A stretch of DNA of 64,000 bases from Gyrodactylus bullatarudis (Eukaryota; Platyhelminthes; Monogenea; Gyrodactylidea; Gyrodactylidae). Below the pieces are notes generated by a model. That model made no database searches and had not been told where the DNA came from. It was given only the letters and a program-made list of their open reading frames with translations. Both the position numbers and the translations under genes were made by a program. The DNA lies in assembly GCA_012064415.1 (NCBI GenBank), contig SSNU01000247.1, forward strand, positions 1,798,629-1,862,628. Direction: 5' to 3'. Below are positions 34,760-46,508 of this stretch, piece after piece. The stretch's first letter is position 1. Every line of letters begins with the position of its first letter.

Positions 34760-37567
34760 TTACTGGGAAGGAATCGGTTGAAAATTTATCAACTTGTCCA
34801 AATAACCGAATAGTCTGAGGTTGATATCAGAAACCTTTGCATCTAATAAGGCTTTGGCATGCTCCAAATTTATCTCTGACAATCTTTTTATCAATAAATT
34901 AAATTTTTCTGTAAACTCTCGCGTATCCCTCACATAAGAGTCAATCTGGCGCTTAAATTCTCTCATAGAATAACAGAATAATTTGTGCTTCTCTGCAATT
35001 TCGAAAAAAATTCTTTATGAGAAAATCTACGCAGAGAAAAAATAACTGTAAAAAATCTTACTATCGAAAATTAACATTAACGTGATCATGATCATTTGGT
35101 CAGGGGAGAAGGTAAACTGATAGCTGGCCACTTCCTTTTGATGCCGCATGACGACCTGGACAAATCTTAATTGTCTAAGGAGATCTGCTGCGTCTACCGA
35201 ATTGAAATTGAAACAGGAACCCCTTCGAGAAGGCTCCGGATCCAGACAAGAATAATACATTAACATTATGGGATATTGGGAAGTACGGAGGATTTCATCT
35301 GTCTCCAGTTCCGTGATATCTACAAAGGATTGAGCAATGCCGAGAATTTCCCGTGAATGTTCATCGTAATTCGTCTGAACAACTTCCCATAGGAAATAGT
35401 GTTCTTCGACACTTCTGCATTGTCCTCCAATTCGAAGGTATTGAATCTTTTTTGAGTGCATCTTTCCCAAGAATTCTATCAGCCTCTCTGATTGCCTCTT
35501 CAACTGATCAAGGAAGGATTGATACTCGCTGCCAAACTGGTCATCTGCAACTAGGTAATATGGAAAAGATTACTGTCTCCAAGGGGAGGTTTAAAATTTC
35601 ATTATATTTTCAAATTTAATATGTAATGGAAACATAACACTTGTCAATGATGGCTTGTGTGAGTAATTTGCTTCTGTATTTATTTAATTCTAAAATGTAA
35701 TCTAATACATACATCTTGTTTCTTTCTCTTGTGATTGGAGAGCAAATTATTCATATTACATATCAAAAGTGCTCAGAGATTTACCTAATTTGAAATTTTG
35801 CTGACTTGTCGAGAATGATGACTCATGATGATAGATGACTGACTGGCCACTGTCGCAAGTCTGAAAGGAAAGTTCGTCCTCTTCTAGTATCAATTTACTC
35901 TGACTGCCATTTCCGTTGTAGGTATCAGTGACATCCATGTTGAGAAAGTTTTGGTCGCTTGTCGAACTCTGATGATCACTAAAGTCGACTGGGTAATTTT
36001 GACCAGTCTGTAGGGGATAGAACATTTCTGGTAGATTTTCAGTGAAGTGAGTCTGACTGGATTCATTCCAGGAGAACTGATAAGGATGGCTGTAGCCTTG
36101 ATGGGATGGCACGGCCCCGGTTGATTTAATTTGTTCAATCTCCAGAGCGCAAATGTGTTTTACAGCATTTGGCTGTCGGCCAATTCGGCTTCCTTCCTTT
36201 GACATGCCCGCTAAAAGACACTTTCGATATCTGCAACTCTTGCAATTATTTCTGGTCGATAGGGTTATTATGCATCGGCCACTATTTCGACAAGAATATC
36301 GATGGTTCTCACGTTCGTTAACTGTGCGTCGAAAAAAGCCTTTGCAACCTTCACATGTAATCGCGCCAAAGTGAAAACCAGAGGACTGAGCTCCACACAC
36401 CCGACACGGGATAAGAGATATATCTGAATTGGGTATGACAACGGAGCCGGGCAGGACCATACCCGTCTTGAGGCATTTGTAGAAGCGACACTTTTGACAA
36501 TGCGTCCTAGTCTCCTTATTAATTTGGCAATTATTAGTCTTTGAGCAAATGTACTTTGAGAAATTTTCATTCTTTGAGCTGCGTACAAAAAATTTCTGAA
36601 AAAAGTAACAATTTTTAGGATTCTCTTACTCTGCCTAGAGTGTGATGCATTCTTTCTTCTGTTGTAAGAAAAAAGAGAAAAATTATGAATCACTGGATAT
36701 GAGAATAAACCAGCTTATTTCTCTAAAGTTTGTGTGCTGTCTTGTTTTACTTTTACTTTGCTAGATTCCTTCAATTGCAGTGTTTTTTCCATTCATTTTC
36801 GAATGATACAATTAAAGTACTTACGCACAAAGGAAAACTAATCTTAGCCAGTCTCATAAAATCTTAATAGACAAATTAACATTGCAAAAACTGTATGTAT
36901 GCTCAAATAAAATAACAATAGAGATAATTAGCCCACTTTGGGAACAATTTATAAACTGATTCGAGGAAAGTTTTCCCTTGGGAATAAACACAAACAGGTG
37001 AAATATCCTTTCATGTGAGGGGTCTTTAATTAGGTCAAGATTTATAAAGGGGAATTGCTTTTTCTTTTGTCTCTGTAAAAAACTGATTTCTTCATACATA
37101 GATGGAAAAATTCACACAAAAGTCTGATTGCAACTTACTTTGCATGCTTCACAGACATAGGCATTACAATGAAATCCAGCAGAGACGTCACCACATATCT
37201 CACAGAGGCATCTGGCATTCTTGTTATTGGGTAAGTAATGATTCCTCAAATGTCTCTTTGTCTGTTCCTCAATGAGGACTAGACTGGTACCAGATGAATC
37301 AGCCGAGGTCGGGTTAAATTCTCCCATCGAGCTGAACGAGTCGACCAACTGTTGATGTTGAGATTCATTCGAATAGTCCTCAGTTTTGGCAATATTTACA
37401 TTGATGTGCGAATGAACAGGATGGTCCAGTCTATTTATTGAACCCTGATTGCTGGATGAAATACCATCAATCGGGTTCACTGGGTCAATAGGGAAGGAGT
37501 AGAACGATTGTCCATGTAGACTCTCATAAATACCACCATTCTCGGACGTCAGAGGATCATGATTCAT
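34760..37567 (-). CDS. Nuclear receptor with two DNA-binding domains (2DBD-NR)
   Basis: Ligand-type transcription factor. Exons 37567-37139, 36595-35785, 35550-35062 and 34992-34760 (1962 nt, 653 aa). The first zinc-finger DBD spans about residues 119-187 (CEICGDVSAGFHCNAYVCEACK|KFFVRSS); its P-box, CEACKKFF, is split by the first intron. The second DBD is about residues 207-272 with P-box CEGCKGFF. A linker and a weakly conserved ligand-binding domain follow (about residues 415-653). Only about 20 residues separate the two DBDs, the known 2DBD-NR layout described in schistosomes and some other lophotrochozoans and arthropods. This gene is the main support for a flatworm-like source. The first intron (543 bp) separates the two finger halves. 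DNA target and ligand cannot be read from sequence. Confidence 0.93.
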
Positions 37568-39448
37568 GATTTCTTTTGTTAATATGAGGAAGATCTAACG
37601 ATGGACAATTTCAAGATCACCTTAATCACAATTTGTAATCTATCTTGAATAGTATTTATTATATATTCTCGCTTTGAACAAGGCATTTTTCATCTTTTAT
37701 TTTTCTATAGAAATTAGAAATTTTTCAGTATTGGCCAATGAAATCTGTCCATTTACATTTATGCGCTCGCACAACGCCTCTCTATCCACGAATACACTCG
37801 AAAATATATTATGTTCTTATACATACGCACCAATTCATTCATACAAAAATACTACTGCTAGTACAAGGCAAAAAGTATGAAAATTGTAATTTTTTCATTC
37901 ATATTAAAAAAAGAGATACATTTGAGTTTTGATTTGTCTAGTGAACCACTACTACTACTGTGTTGTGTCAAGGATAGAATGACTAATCTCTCGTTCTCCT
38001 CTCTAATGTATTAGCAATGAGAATAAAATTCCACGTTTTGAACAATTTTTCTTTCATTTCTTTGCAAAAGTACTAATGTCTACGTGCACTCCGATGGAGT
38101 GAATAGCCGATAGAAATTGTATCGAAATAGACACACAGAGTATTAGAGTATTTCAACAAAAAGAAGTATTTTCTCCACGTAGCACAGATAGCACGTCGTA
38201 GGGTTGGTATGATTCAATCGAGAATTCGGAATAAATCAAGGCAGTTTATGTGACAGTAAACTAACAACACATTACAGATGTAGGGCAACAACCTACACAA
38301 TCATTTTGATACATGGAAAAAGCAGAATAAGAATTGTCTCCCCTTTCTCACAACAAGTATCCTTCATTCTACATTCAACAAGGACAATTTTTAAATCACT
38401 ATAGTTCTGATCATTTTTTTGATTGTTGATTTTTTTTGTCACACGACAGCATATTTCAGATTGCAAGTGAGCACCGAATTTCTCTGATTTGATAAGAAAT
38501 ATATTGTGGATATCTCAGTGGGAAAATTGACCAATGACCATATCAACGTGGAAACTGACAAACTTTTCAATAGCCTCATCATTAAACAGAAATCTTGGCG
38601 CTCAGCAAAAATATGTCATATTCTTCTTGAAAATTTATTTTTCTCGTAAATGTGGGCTTATAAGTAATCTTGACTTGAAAATATCGAGTTGAATTTTTCG
38701 TTGAGTCTCTTTATCGCCTCGAAGAGTCACGAAAGAGTCATTTGAACCAATTGTACTTTAAGCAATTCAATGTTTTTGTTACTTCAGAATACAATAATAT
38801 TACCTCATCAATTTTCATATTATTACTCTCGTATTATTATTATTATTGTAATGAGTCATTCTGGATTGGACTAGAATAGAGACAATGTTACCTGTTTAGT
38901 GGTAAACGGCTCTTTATTCTCTTGCTTGCTTACCGACAACAACTTGTTGGCTCACTTTCTCTTCATGTAACAAACATATTCTTCTTGGTGAGTCACGATG
39001 AATCTACGGCCCAAGAGATCTACTGGACTCTTTCTAAAGAGGGCATCGGTAACTTTATGAAAAAAGTCTTTTAAACTATAAACAAACTCAAGAATTAAGA
39101 TTTATTTCTGGGTAGTTTTTTAGGATTTCTGAGTTTCAAATATATACGGAGGTTTTTGACCCTCGAAATGAAAATTTAACCAATAAATTGTAAAATCTTC
39201 ATTGAAAAATAGGGGCATAAATTAAAAAAATCGAGATTTAATGTTTTAAGACAAAATAAAAAATAACAAGAAGTTTACTCTCATAACGGACTATCCATAG
39301 GAGGCCAAAGTAATCTGTGAATAGATTTTCAGCCTTAAAAAATTAAGAATTTGAATAATCAAGGGATTCAAAGGATTTATATTTAGTATCTCATAGAATA
39401 TCAACACGCAATAATGTTCTAGCTCTAATAATCTTTCTATGCCTAATT
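37568..39448. other. 1.9-kb upstream region of the 2DBD nuclear receptor
   Basis: Non-coding as far as I can see: AT-rich with a (TTA) run at about 38832-38848 and no supported frame. It holds the upstream/promoter region of the leftward nuclear receptor and the 3' flank of the TAL gene. Its length, against compact neighbours, suggests more regulatory sequence for the receptor; that is inference. Confidence 0.4.
38832..38848. repeat. (TTA)n microsatellite
   Basis: A run of trinucleotide TTA/ATT units upstream of the nuclear receptor gene. No function inferred. Confidence 0.6.
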
Positions 39449-40150
39449 CTAGAGTTTGTCAATATTCTCAGGAAGGTTGAAAAGGACATAGATGAAATCA
39501 TCGTAAATCAGCACAACACTGGCCCCCTTCAAGTGTGAGTAGACTCCGTGATATTTTCCTTCAATCATAAAAATTTGATAGTTACGCCCGTAGGTACTAT
39601 CGAGATCCTGTTTCAAATTCCTCAGCTGAACTTCAATGTTTGATGATTTCCTTGAGATGTGTTTATCGAAAATTTTCAAAGATTGCAGCAAATGATATTT
39701 TGACATGTCCGTGTAGATCACTTGACACTTTGGAGGCGGCCTATCAGCAATTTCACTTCAAGAATAAAAAAATAACTTGCTTACTCGGACAGAGGCATTC
39801 TGAAGTAATCCTGGACGTCCAAATCGGTGATTTGGCCTTTCTTTTGTCGATCCAAGTTCTGAAGGTACCTCTAAGGAGAAGGTGAGAGAATCAAATGTTT
39901 ACCTCGGATTCAATTCGGCTAAAACCGTGGGAATCAAGACTCTTCTTGAGACTATTCGTAGGAACCGACTGACCTGTAGGTTGCTTTTGGTCGAAAAGAT
40001 CGAACCTCTTCACTTGAACTTGGTTAAACTGAACGATAACTTACATTTGAATGGCTGATTCTCCTTGTCGATCACCTCATTTCGGCTGGCACCCAGCTCT
40101 TTAAGCTCGTTGTATAATTGGATTACTTGACGATCTTTTTCCTGACTCAT
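39449..40150 (-). CDS. TAL-type protein: EF-hand-like N-terminus plus dynein light chain domain
   Basis: Exons 40150-40045, 39973-39903, 39870-39785 and 39740-39449 (555 nt, 184 aa), all phases consistent; only the last exon is obvious as an ORF. Residues 1-90 are helical, with a degenerate EF-hand-like segment (YLQNLDRQKKGQITDLDVQDY). Residues about 95-180 form an LC8-like dynein light chain domain (VIYTDMSKYHLLQSLKIFDK, HISRKSSNIEVQLRNLKQDL, YGRNYQIFMIEGKYHGVYSH, VVLIYDDFIYVLFNLP). EF-hand plus DLC at about 190 aa is the layout of tegument allergen-like (TAL) proteins of flukes and tapeworms. The EF loop lacks several canonical acidic residues, so calcium binding is doubtful. Confidence 0.82.
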
Positions 40151-41326
40151 TTTAACAACTATATTTTTTTATCTTGAGGTAAGAATATTTATATGATATC
40201 GATATCAGTTTGGGTATTGTGTAATAAAGATTTGTTAAATATCGCTATATTACAGCAGAATAAAGGCAATCCCAGAAACACCTGTATGCATTTCATCATA
40301 CACCATAATAATTAATGTCTTAATAACTTAATTGTTAAAGCCTATTTACTTAAAAGTAGTCACATGACCTGAATAAAGATTGTAAAGATGAAATCGCCAG
40401 TCCTCCCCGGAGCTCCTAGTCATATCACTCACCCAGTGTTTTATCCTTTTGATTATTTTCCCTAGCCATTTAAATTTGTGGCTAATACCTTGAGGTCAAG
40501 TGCACTTTTATCAGTTTAAAAGAGAGATGATAATTTAAGTGGTAGGAATCAATCGAAATTTCTACGCATGACACGAAACAAGTGTAATTCTTGATAATCA
40601 ATCGATCTCTTGATTTGTACTTCTCATACATTCTGATAGAGAATCTGCACACTTTATTAGCTTAGTATACTTTTAACTTACTCAAATCCATCTCCTACCC
40701 ACACACCTCCTTGCTCTTGCCTCTCTGTTAAATTTTTTAAGTACACGAAAGAAAAAATTTCTCCAAAATATAATTTTTTATATTGAAAAAATATATTAAA
40801 TAACAAATGTACCATAAAAGGCATAATAAGGTTACACAAAGGGGTTTCATCGCATCCATCACAGGTTTTGCATCTTCTAGCCTCTGATGAAACTCTCGTG
40901 GATCTCTAGTAGACGGTCCTTTTACAAAGAAATATCAAAATGAATGTTTCTTCATCATTTTGGTGACAGTTTTCACAACGGTTATGGGGAAAAAGATTAG
41001 GGGTGGTTTTGGTAATCAAAAATAAAGTTTCTATTCGCGTGTAGTGATTATTGTCGAGGGGGCGGGGATTATTAGAGTGTTAGGATGTCTTTACCGTGAG
41101 TGTGTGTTTGTGGTTTTTTGCGTACGTGTAGAATGAGACGTTTGACATTGGAAAAAAACAGTATTTACATGGAGAAAGAAGAGACATAAAAAATCAAATA
41201 CATGTATAAATCATTCAAAATCAATTGTAATCTGAACTGTAAATACACACTAGATTACGCCATCAATGTTAATCTAGTGTTTGTATTCATATCAGACTTA
41301 AGAATAGAGTTATTAAAAGCATCATT
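40151..41326. other. Intergenic region (TAL upstream / palmitoyltransferase 3' flank)
   Basis: About 1.2 kb with no supported coding frame. It carries the 5' region of the TAL gene and the 3' UTR of the leftward ZDHHC gene. Short acacac/gtgtgt words occur around 41100. Confidence 0.4.
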
Positions 41327-44073
41327 CTATACAATGTACCAGGAAGAGTTGGTGTACTTCCTCTGGCTGGAATTATCCAAATGGCTACTTGTCGATCGTA
41401 AAAGGGCACTTTCCGAGTCATCCTTGGACTCGTCATCACAATTATTGTTAAAGTCATCCAGGAGAGGGACAACAGGCTCGAGGGGTGGAGGATTCACGAA
41501 TGGAGTGAACCAACGCCAGGAGAATTTACCACCCATCACTTGGCCCAGTGCCTCTAGCCGAGATAGACGTTGTCTATTACGCTCGTGGTTCTTTGAAAGG
41601 CTTTCAATACCCTGGTCAAATATAAATAGAGTAAATTATCAAAAGCACTTCACAGACTCTGAATGACACACACTAGAGTCTGATAATTTTGTATTAATCA
41701 ATCGTTAATGTCTTCCCTCTGACAGGAGTAAGTGATACTTAGTTTGATACCTTAAAAATAATTAATGCTCTCTTCATTGCAATCTGATAGTAAAATTTAT
41801 TTATCATAACATGTTTAATAACCGATATTAATTTTTGATATTTTTAGGAGAGACAAGAGATGTACACAAAAATGTAGTTTTTGAGAGTGAGTGTGTGAGG
41901 TAACCAAAAAACGAGAACAATGCTTACAGTTTCATCGGTACAAATACTGCACACTTGACTCGTACACATAATCAATGTGAATAAGCCAAAGAGTAAAGAT
42001 TCACTGATCAGTCCTATGCACAAGAGGCCGGAAACAGCCGATGCAGGAAATGAGACTGCGTTATGGATTCCGGTTGGCGATTCCAGGGATGACGATTTGT
42101 AGGAGACATTTTTCACTGAATAGTTTTACATGCAAATTTAATAATACAGTTGAAAAAAAATGAATAGAGTAAAAACAAATCTTGACCTTATGAAGAGAGG
42201 GGAGAGTCACGCCTAAATTCCTTAGATACCGAGACAGAAGACATTAAAAAAATACATGAAAATTATAAAAAAGAAGTAGAAAATTCTTTGAAATTGTGGA
42301 ATGGAATTTACTCACAGTCTCATCATTGATAATTGATGAGGTCTGCTCAAAAAACATGATGGCTGTGAAGAGGCCAAAGAGAACTGCCTCGACCATTAAA
42401 AAGACAAAAAACATTGCCACACTGAGTGATGAGAATTTTGATTCATCTTCCATATCGTCACTAGCAGTACAACCTAAACGTAGAACACAACATGATTAAG
42501 TGCATAGAATAAGTGTTCTCAAGGACATAATATCTACAGAGTAGATGCTTTTGAATGGGGGATTGACATGAGATAGGTATTTCTTGAGGTCTTGAAAATC
42601 TCTAATCCTAATGTGGTTAATAAATAAACTAGAAACAGTATCTGTAGTCTATATAGAAAAGCCCAACGAAAACTTGCCATCAAAGTTCATGAGAATCACA
42701 AACTGGAGAATTAACCAATAAAGATCTGAACCTATGAATAAATGGAAACTAACTAAGAAATTCAATTAGGATTAGAGATTAGCAAGACCCTGTGAAATAC
42801 GTACTTGTCTGAAATAAAAATTATTATTCATTTTGTAATTATGAATTTCTCTAAGGAAAATTCCAAAGGATGCGTGAATATTGAATGAAATTCTTAAACA
42901 AAACCTAATATAACCTATAAAGCGTTATTTTTATGAATGAAATTAGACTACAAGTACTATTCAATGAATAAATTTCATTAATAATAATTCATTAAAGAAT
43001 ATAAATGCGTTTTTTCAAATTATTCTCATGGCAATCAGAAAAGTAAAATTAAGATGAATAATGAGGAAAGTCTCTGATGAAAATATATCAATGGTTACAA
43101 GTCTACAAGTCAATGTAGTGAATACATGATGCTACTAGCAACTGAGATGGTTACGTTAATCTATTGATCGTAATATTTTTATTATTCTGGTAGAAATGAT
43201 GACGATAATAAAATAAATAAAAGTTTATTAAATCACTCACCTTGCCAATCAGTGTCCATACACATTACAACAAAATGTATTGTCATATAAATAGCCCATA
43301 GCGAAGTGAGACAAATGTAGAACTAAAATCGAAATAAACAACTTTATACTTACTGTAAAGAGAACAAAGAATTTTTGATTTCCCTCGCCAACACAATTGT
43401 TGACCCAAGGGCAATGATGATCCATTTTCCTAACACACCTACCACAAATTCGACAATGATGAGCTCTATCAGGTTTTATGCAATAACATTTTGGACATCT
43501 AACAACTCTTATGGATTCAGAACTTCCTGATGCAATTTGGAGGCGCATAGCAGCATCCTTTGTTGCATTGCCCAAACTAATTGCCCCGGGATTAGAAAAT
43601 ACAGACTTTAAATGGCTTGATAAGGCCATAAAAGCAAAAAAATGATAAATGGTGCCAGAGAACCAGCGAAAATGGTCTGAAGGTGCTTGTTGTAAAATCA
43701 CAAAAAGTACTACGAATTCAGCATAGAGAAGTAGAGACCAGGTCATGATGCAGCAAATAATGCCACATGTATCCCTGACAAGCCAATACACTCCAAGTGG
43801 CATATTTCTTCTTTCACTAAATTCGTCGAGTCTGACACGATCCGGTGGTTGTCTGAGTCGCAAAGATTTACGACATAGATAAAGACTGTCACAATGATCT
43901 CCAGTAGGTCGACGATAGTTTTTGAGAAAACTAGCATTTGCTGCATCCCAATCAACATCAGAGTCATCGCGAGCTCCTCGGAATCTAGGAGGATTTTGGA
44001 AAATTGGTTGGGGAATTTCATTAGAAAGATCTTGTGAATCATTTCGACGAGGGTAAGCTTCAGGATTATACAT
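41327..44073 (-). CDS. DHHC palmitoyltransferase (ZDHHC3/7-type) with alternative exons
   Basis: S-acylates cysteines of membrane proteins, typically at the Golgi. Exons 44073-43354, 43322-43241, then either exon A 42473-42316 or exon B 42115-41928, then 41611-41327. Isoform A is 414 aa and isoform B 424 aa. Four TM segments; zinc-binding cysteine-rich domain [20 protein letters not shown] with catalytic DHHC in [22 protein letters not shown]1 ([13 protein letters not shown]) and the end ICTDETGIESLSK match ZDHHC3/7. Both alternative exons encode TM4 plus a segment ending in DET and enter and leave in the same phases (1 to 0). Including both would place a TGA codon at the A-B junction. The C-terminus SSWYIV looks like a PDZ ligand. 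Head-to-head with NUS1. Confidence 0.93.
41928..42115 (-). other. Alternative exon B of the ZDHHC gene
   Basis: A 188-nt exon with acceptor TATTCAG and donor GTAAGC. It encodes TM4 ([20 protein letters not shown]) and [10 protein letters not shown], nearly identical to the vertebrate ZDHHC3 segment. Its phase (two leading bases, ends on a codon boundary) equals that of exon A, so either fits between the same neighbours. Confidence 0.8.
42316..42473 (-). other. Alternative exon A of the ZDHHC gene
   Basis: A 158-nt exon with acceptor CGTTTAG and donor GTGAGT. It encodes TM4 ([20 protein letters not shown]) and SSIINDET, parallel to exon B but with a different juxtamembrane loop and without the two cysteines near DET. 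The conserved alanine/phenylalanine spacing and DET end show it is a diverged copy of exon B. Confidence 0.8.
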
Positions 44074-44253
44074 TTTGGCACTTAATAATTCGTTTTCTAT
44101 GGGTATATTTAATTAAACTGCAATACGAACCATTATTACTCCGTATCCTTAAAGTGTCCTCATTCATAAGATCTCCTACGGTTGATAAATTCAAACAATT
44201 TCCTCTGGCATATATTCACATTTCATATTTGTTTTTCTAATTCATTCTTATGA
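44074..44253. promoter_or_regulatory. Divergent spacer between ZDHHC and NUS1
   Basis: 180 bp between opposed start codons, AT-rich. Bidirectional promoter inferred from geometry only. Confidence 0.4.
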
Positions 44254-45050
44254 ATGATGCTAATATATTCTCTTCTCCATACCCTTGTCCTCTTTATCTT
44301 CAAGTTTAAAGCCATATTCTATCAGTTTATAAAATTCTTTGTGATTAAATCCGGCCTAGTTATTCCATTTGATTTCATCAGAACATCGTTTTTTACAAAT
44401 TATACGCATGAAAACTTCAAAACACCCGACCATATTTGTTTCAACATCCTTGAAGATAAAGTCTCAATCACAGACCTCAGTAATATAATTATATGGTCAT
44501 CGACCCTGGGCGTCTCATTCATCACAATCATTTCCATAGAAAGTAATTCATTATTCATCTCATTTTCTCTAGGCATACACAATTTTCTCAGTAATTATTT
44601 ACAAGTGCATTTAAAAGGAACAAAATTTACAAAGCAAGATAATTATTATGAAATTCATCTTAACCATAATAAGCCGACTCGTGTTATATTTACACATCAT
44701 GATCAGGCAAGAGAAGAATTTGTTAAAACTGTCAAGTTTTTAATCGATAAAAATCTCGATATAAATGAAGATGTTATAGATAAAACTCTGCCGCATTCCT
44801 CAATAGACTACTGCATATATTTTGGACAGTATCAGCGCTTCAAGGGATTTGACCCCTGGCGTAATAGATCAACGGAATTCCTGTGAGTAATTTAATAAAC
44901 TAAGAGGCTTTGAAAAGACAAAAATTAAACATTTGAATCAATAATTTATTTTTTTCCAGACAAGTGGACTCTCACATTCATTTAGAAAAGGCAAAGTTTC
45001 AAGAAATATTGGCTGCCTATTCAAAGCGAGAACAACGATGGGGAGCCTAG
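44254..45050 (+). CDS. NUS1: Dehydrodolichyl diphosphate synthase subunit NUS1 (Nogo-B receptor)
   Basis: Non-catalytic partner of DHDDS in the cis-prenyltransferase that makes dolichol precursors at the ER for N-glycosylation. Exons 44254-44882 and 44960-45050 (720 nt, 239 aa). A hydrophobic N-terminal anchor (about residues 1-35) is followed by a poorly conserved middle. The C-terminus is diagnostic: DYCIYFGQYQRFKGFDPW-x-NRSTEF corresponds to the human PDL-x-LKFG-x5-GFLPW-x-IRLTEI region. The final residues EQRWGA carry the RxG motif that completes the active site of the complex. Slightly shorter than human (293 aa). Head-to-head with the ZDHHC gene. Confidence 0.88.
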
Positions 45051-45573
45051 TTTTTCAACCGGTCGAATTCATGCTTGTATAAATTCAACGATGATAGATA
45101 AAGAAGATTACGTTGTAAAGTTTCTTGTAATTTAAATGCTGATTCGTAATGCCCGTTGTTGATTAAATTATTTATAGTCTTGATCATTAGTTCATTCTCT
45201 ACCAAAAGCTTAAATTTTATCAGAATGAAGAAGAAGAAGGATTACTCTTTCGACTGATCCAGTTTCTGCTGAGCACTCTTCGTCGTCCTCATCACCTTTA
45301 ACTAGGAAAACACGAGACATTGATGATTTTATATTCTAAATATTACACTTGTTATTGCATCGTTAAACAAACTGATATCTAATTTATCAAAATTTCCTGC
45401 CTGTACTGATACTATTGATCAATAAAATTTTTATTCATGGAGCAAATTGCAGTTCTATACAAAATTATTTATTTTTTAAAACGTTTTAAATCAATAAATT
45501 TGGTGATAAATTTTATTTGATCAAAAATATAAATTATGTACACTGTCTTAAGATAAGACTCTTACCAATCGGA
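45051..45573. other. Convergent 3' region (NUS1 / EF-hand gene)
   Basis: AT-rich, with AATAAA around 45420 suggesting polyadenylation. The rightward frame at 45517-45750 is the antisense shadow of the leftward EF-hand exon. Confidence 0.45.
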
Positions 45574-46454
45574 TTATACAAATATTCTAAAGAGTCTCAT
45601 GAAACCAGCTACATCGATCAAGTCATTAGCACGATCTGTTGTTACCTGGCTGTAGAATATTCGGAGACGATTTTGATTAATTCTTGGATTGAATTTTTTC
45701 AACGCTTCGAGGCATTTTTCGTAATCCATCTTCCCATTAGGATTGCATAGGTGACGATAAATTTTGGCCAACATCTCTGGGCTAGAAATATTTATTTTTC
45801 TCAATTTAATACTTACCTTTTTGTTTGTTTCAGCATCTCAGGTAACATTCGTGATAATTCCTTAATTTCGATTTTACAATTCTCCCAATTTGCCATATTT
45901 AAAAACATCTGCACAATGGAGAATAAGATCATGTCTTATAATTAAAATTACCGTCAAACTGTTCCCAGTTATTCCATAATCCTTTGCTGCTGACGTAGCC
46001 TCCTGTAAATCCAGCAGATTATCTCCATCTGAGTCGTAGTGAGCTAATATCGAGGCGAATATGCTTTGAGCACTTTTGTGTCTAAAACAAAATCGTTTTA
46101 ACCAATGAATTACTTGAATTTTTTAGCAGCCTTTAGAGTTGACGGTGTAAACCTCGACGAAGTGAACTGATCCAAAACTTGTTCTTGGGTCTTTTGAATG
46201 GAAAATTTTGTAAGGTCACTATGATGTTCAGGATGATGGGCCAGGTTACTGCTGCCACTCATTGGTGTAATTATCATCGAGGGTGCTGACCTAAGGGGAT
46301 ACAACACTGAGGGTTCAAGGTTACACTCCAGATCATTGGTCGACTTTGACCGACGGTTCCTTTCCAATTTACTCGATTCATTGGTCTTCTCTCCTGATCT
46401 GAAGAGGGGAAGTTTTCTTTTTGATCGAAATATTGAGGCTAGAATATTCACCAT
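45574..46454 (-). CDS. EF-hand calcium-binding protein with basic, serine-rich N-terminus
   Basis: Exons 46454 (or 46508)-46114, 46081-45952, 45908-45817 and 45781-45574; 256 aa from the inner ATG, 274 aa from the outer. Residues 1-100 are basic and serine-rich (SIFRSKRKLPLFRSGEKTNE, RSKSTND) with no fold I recognise. One canonical EF loop, DSDGDNLLDLQE, is followed by weaker helix-loop-helix units (NPNGKMDYEKCLEAL, RANDLIDVAGFMRLF). I choose 46454 (MVNILASIF) because the 18 residues upstream come from repetitive acacgcac-type sequence. Exact identity is unknown; it resembles neodermatan calcium-binding proteins in general. It is the first of four EF-hand genes within 6 kb. Confidence 0.68.
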
Positions 46455-46508
46455 AACTTGACGTACTAACGCACGTCCTCTCTTTCTCGTACACACGCAC
46501 GAAAGCAC

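Noticed and set aside
41844..42116. Treating exon B of the palmitoyltransferase as a decayed pseudo-exon
   Set aside because: It keeps both splice sites, matching phases, an intact TM segment and the most conserved version of the SICTDET motif.
45517..45750. Rightward 77-codon frame over the EF-hand last exon
   Set aside because: Antisense of an EF-hand exon with consistent splice phases on the other strand.
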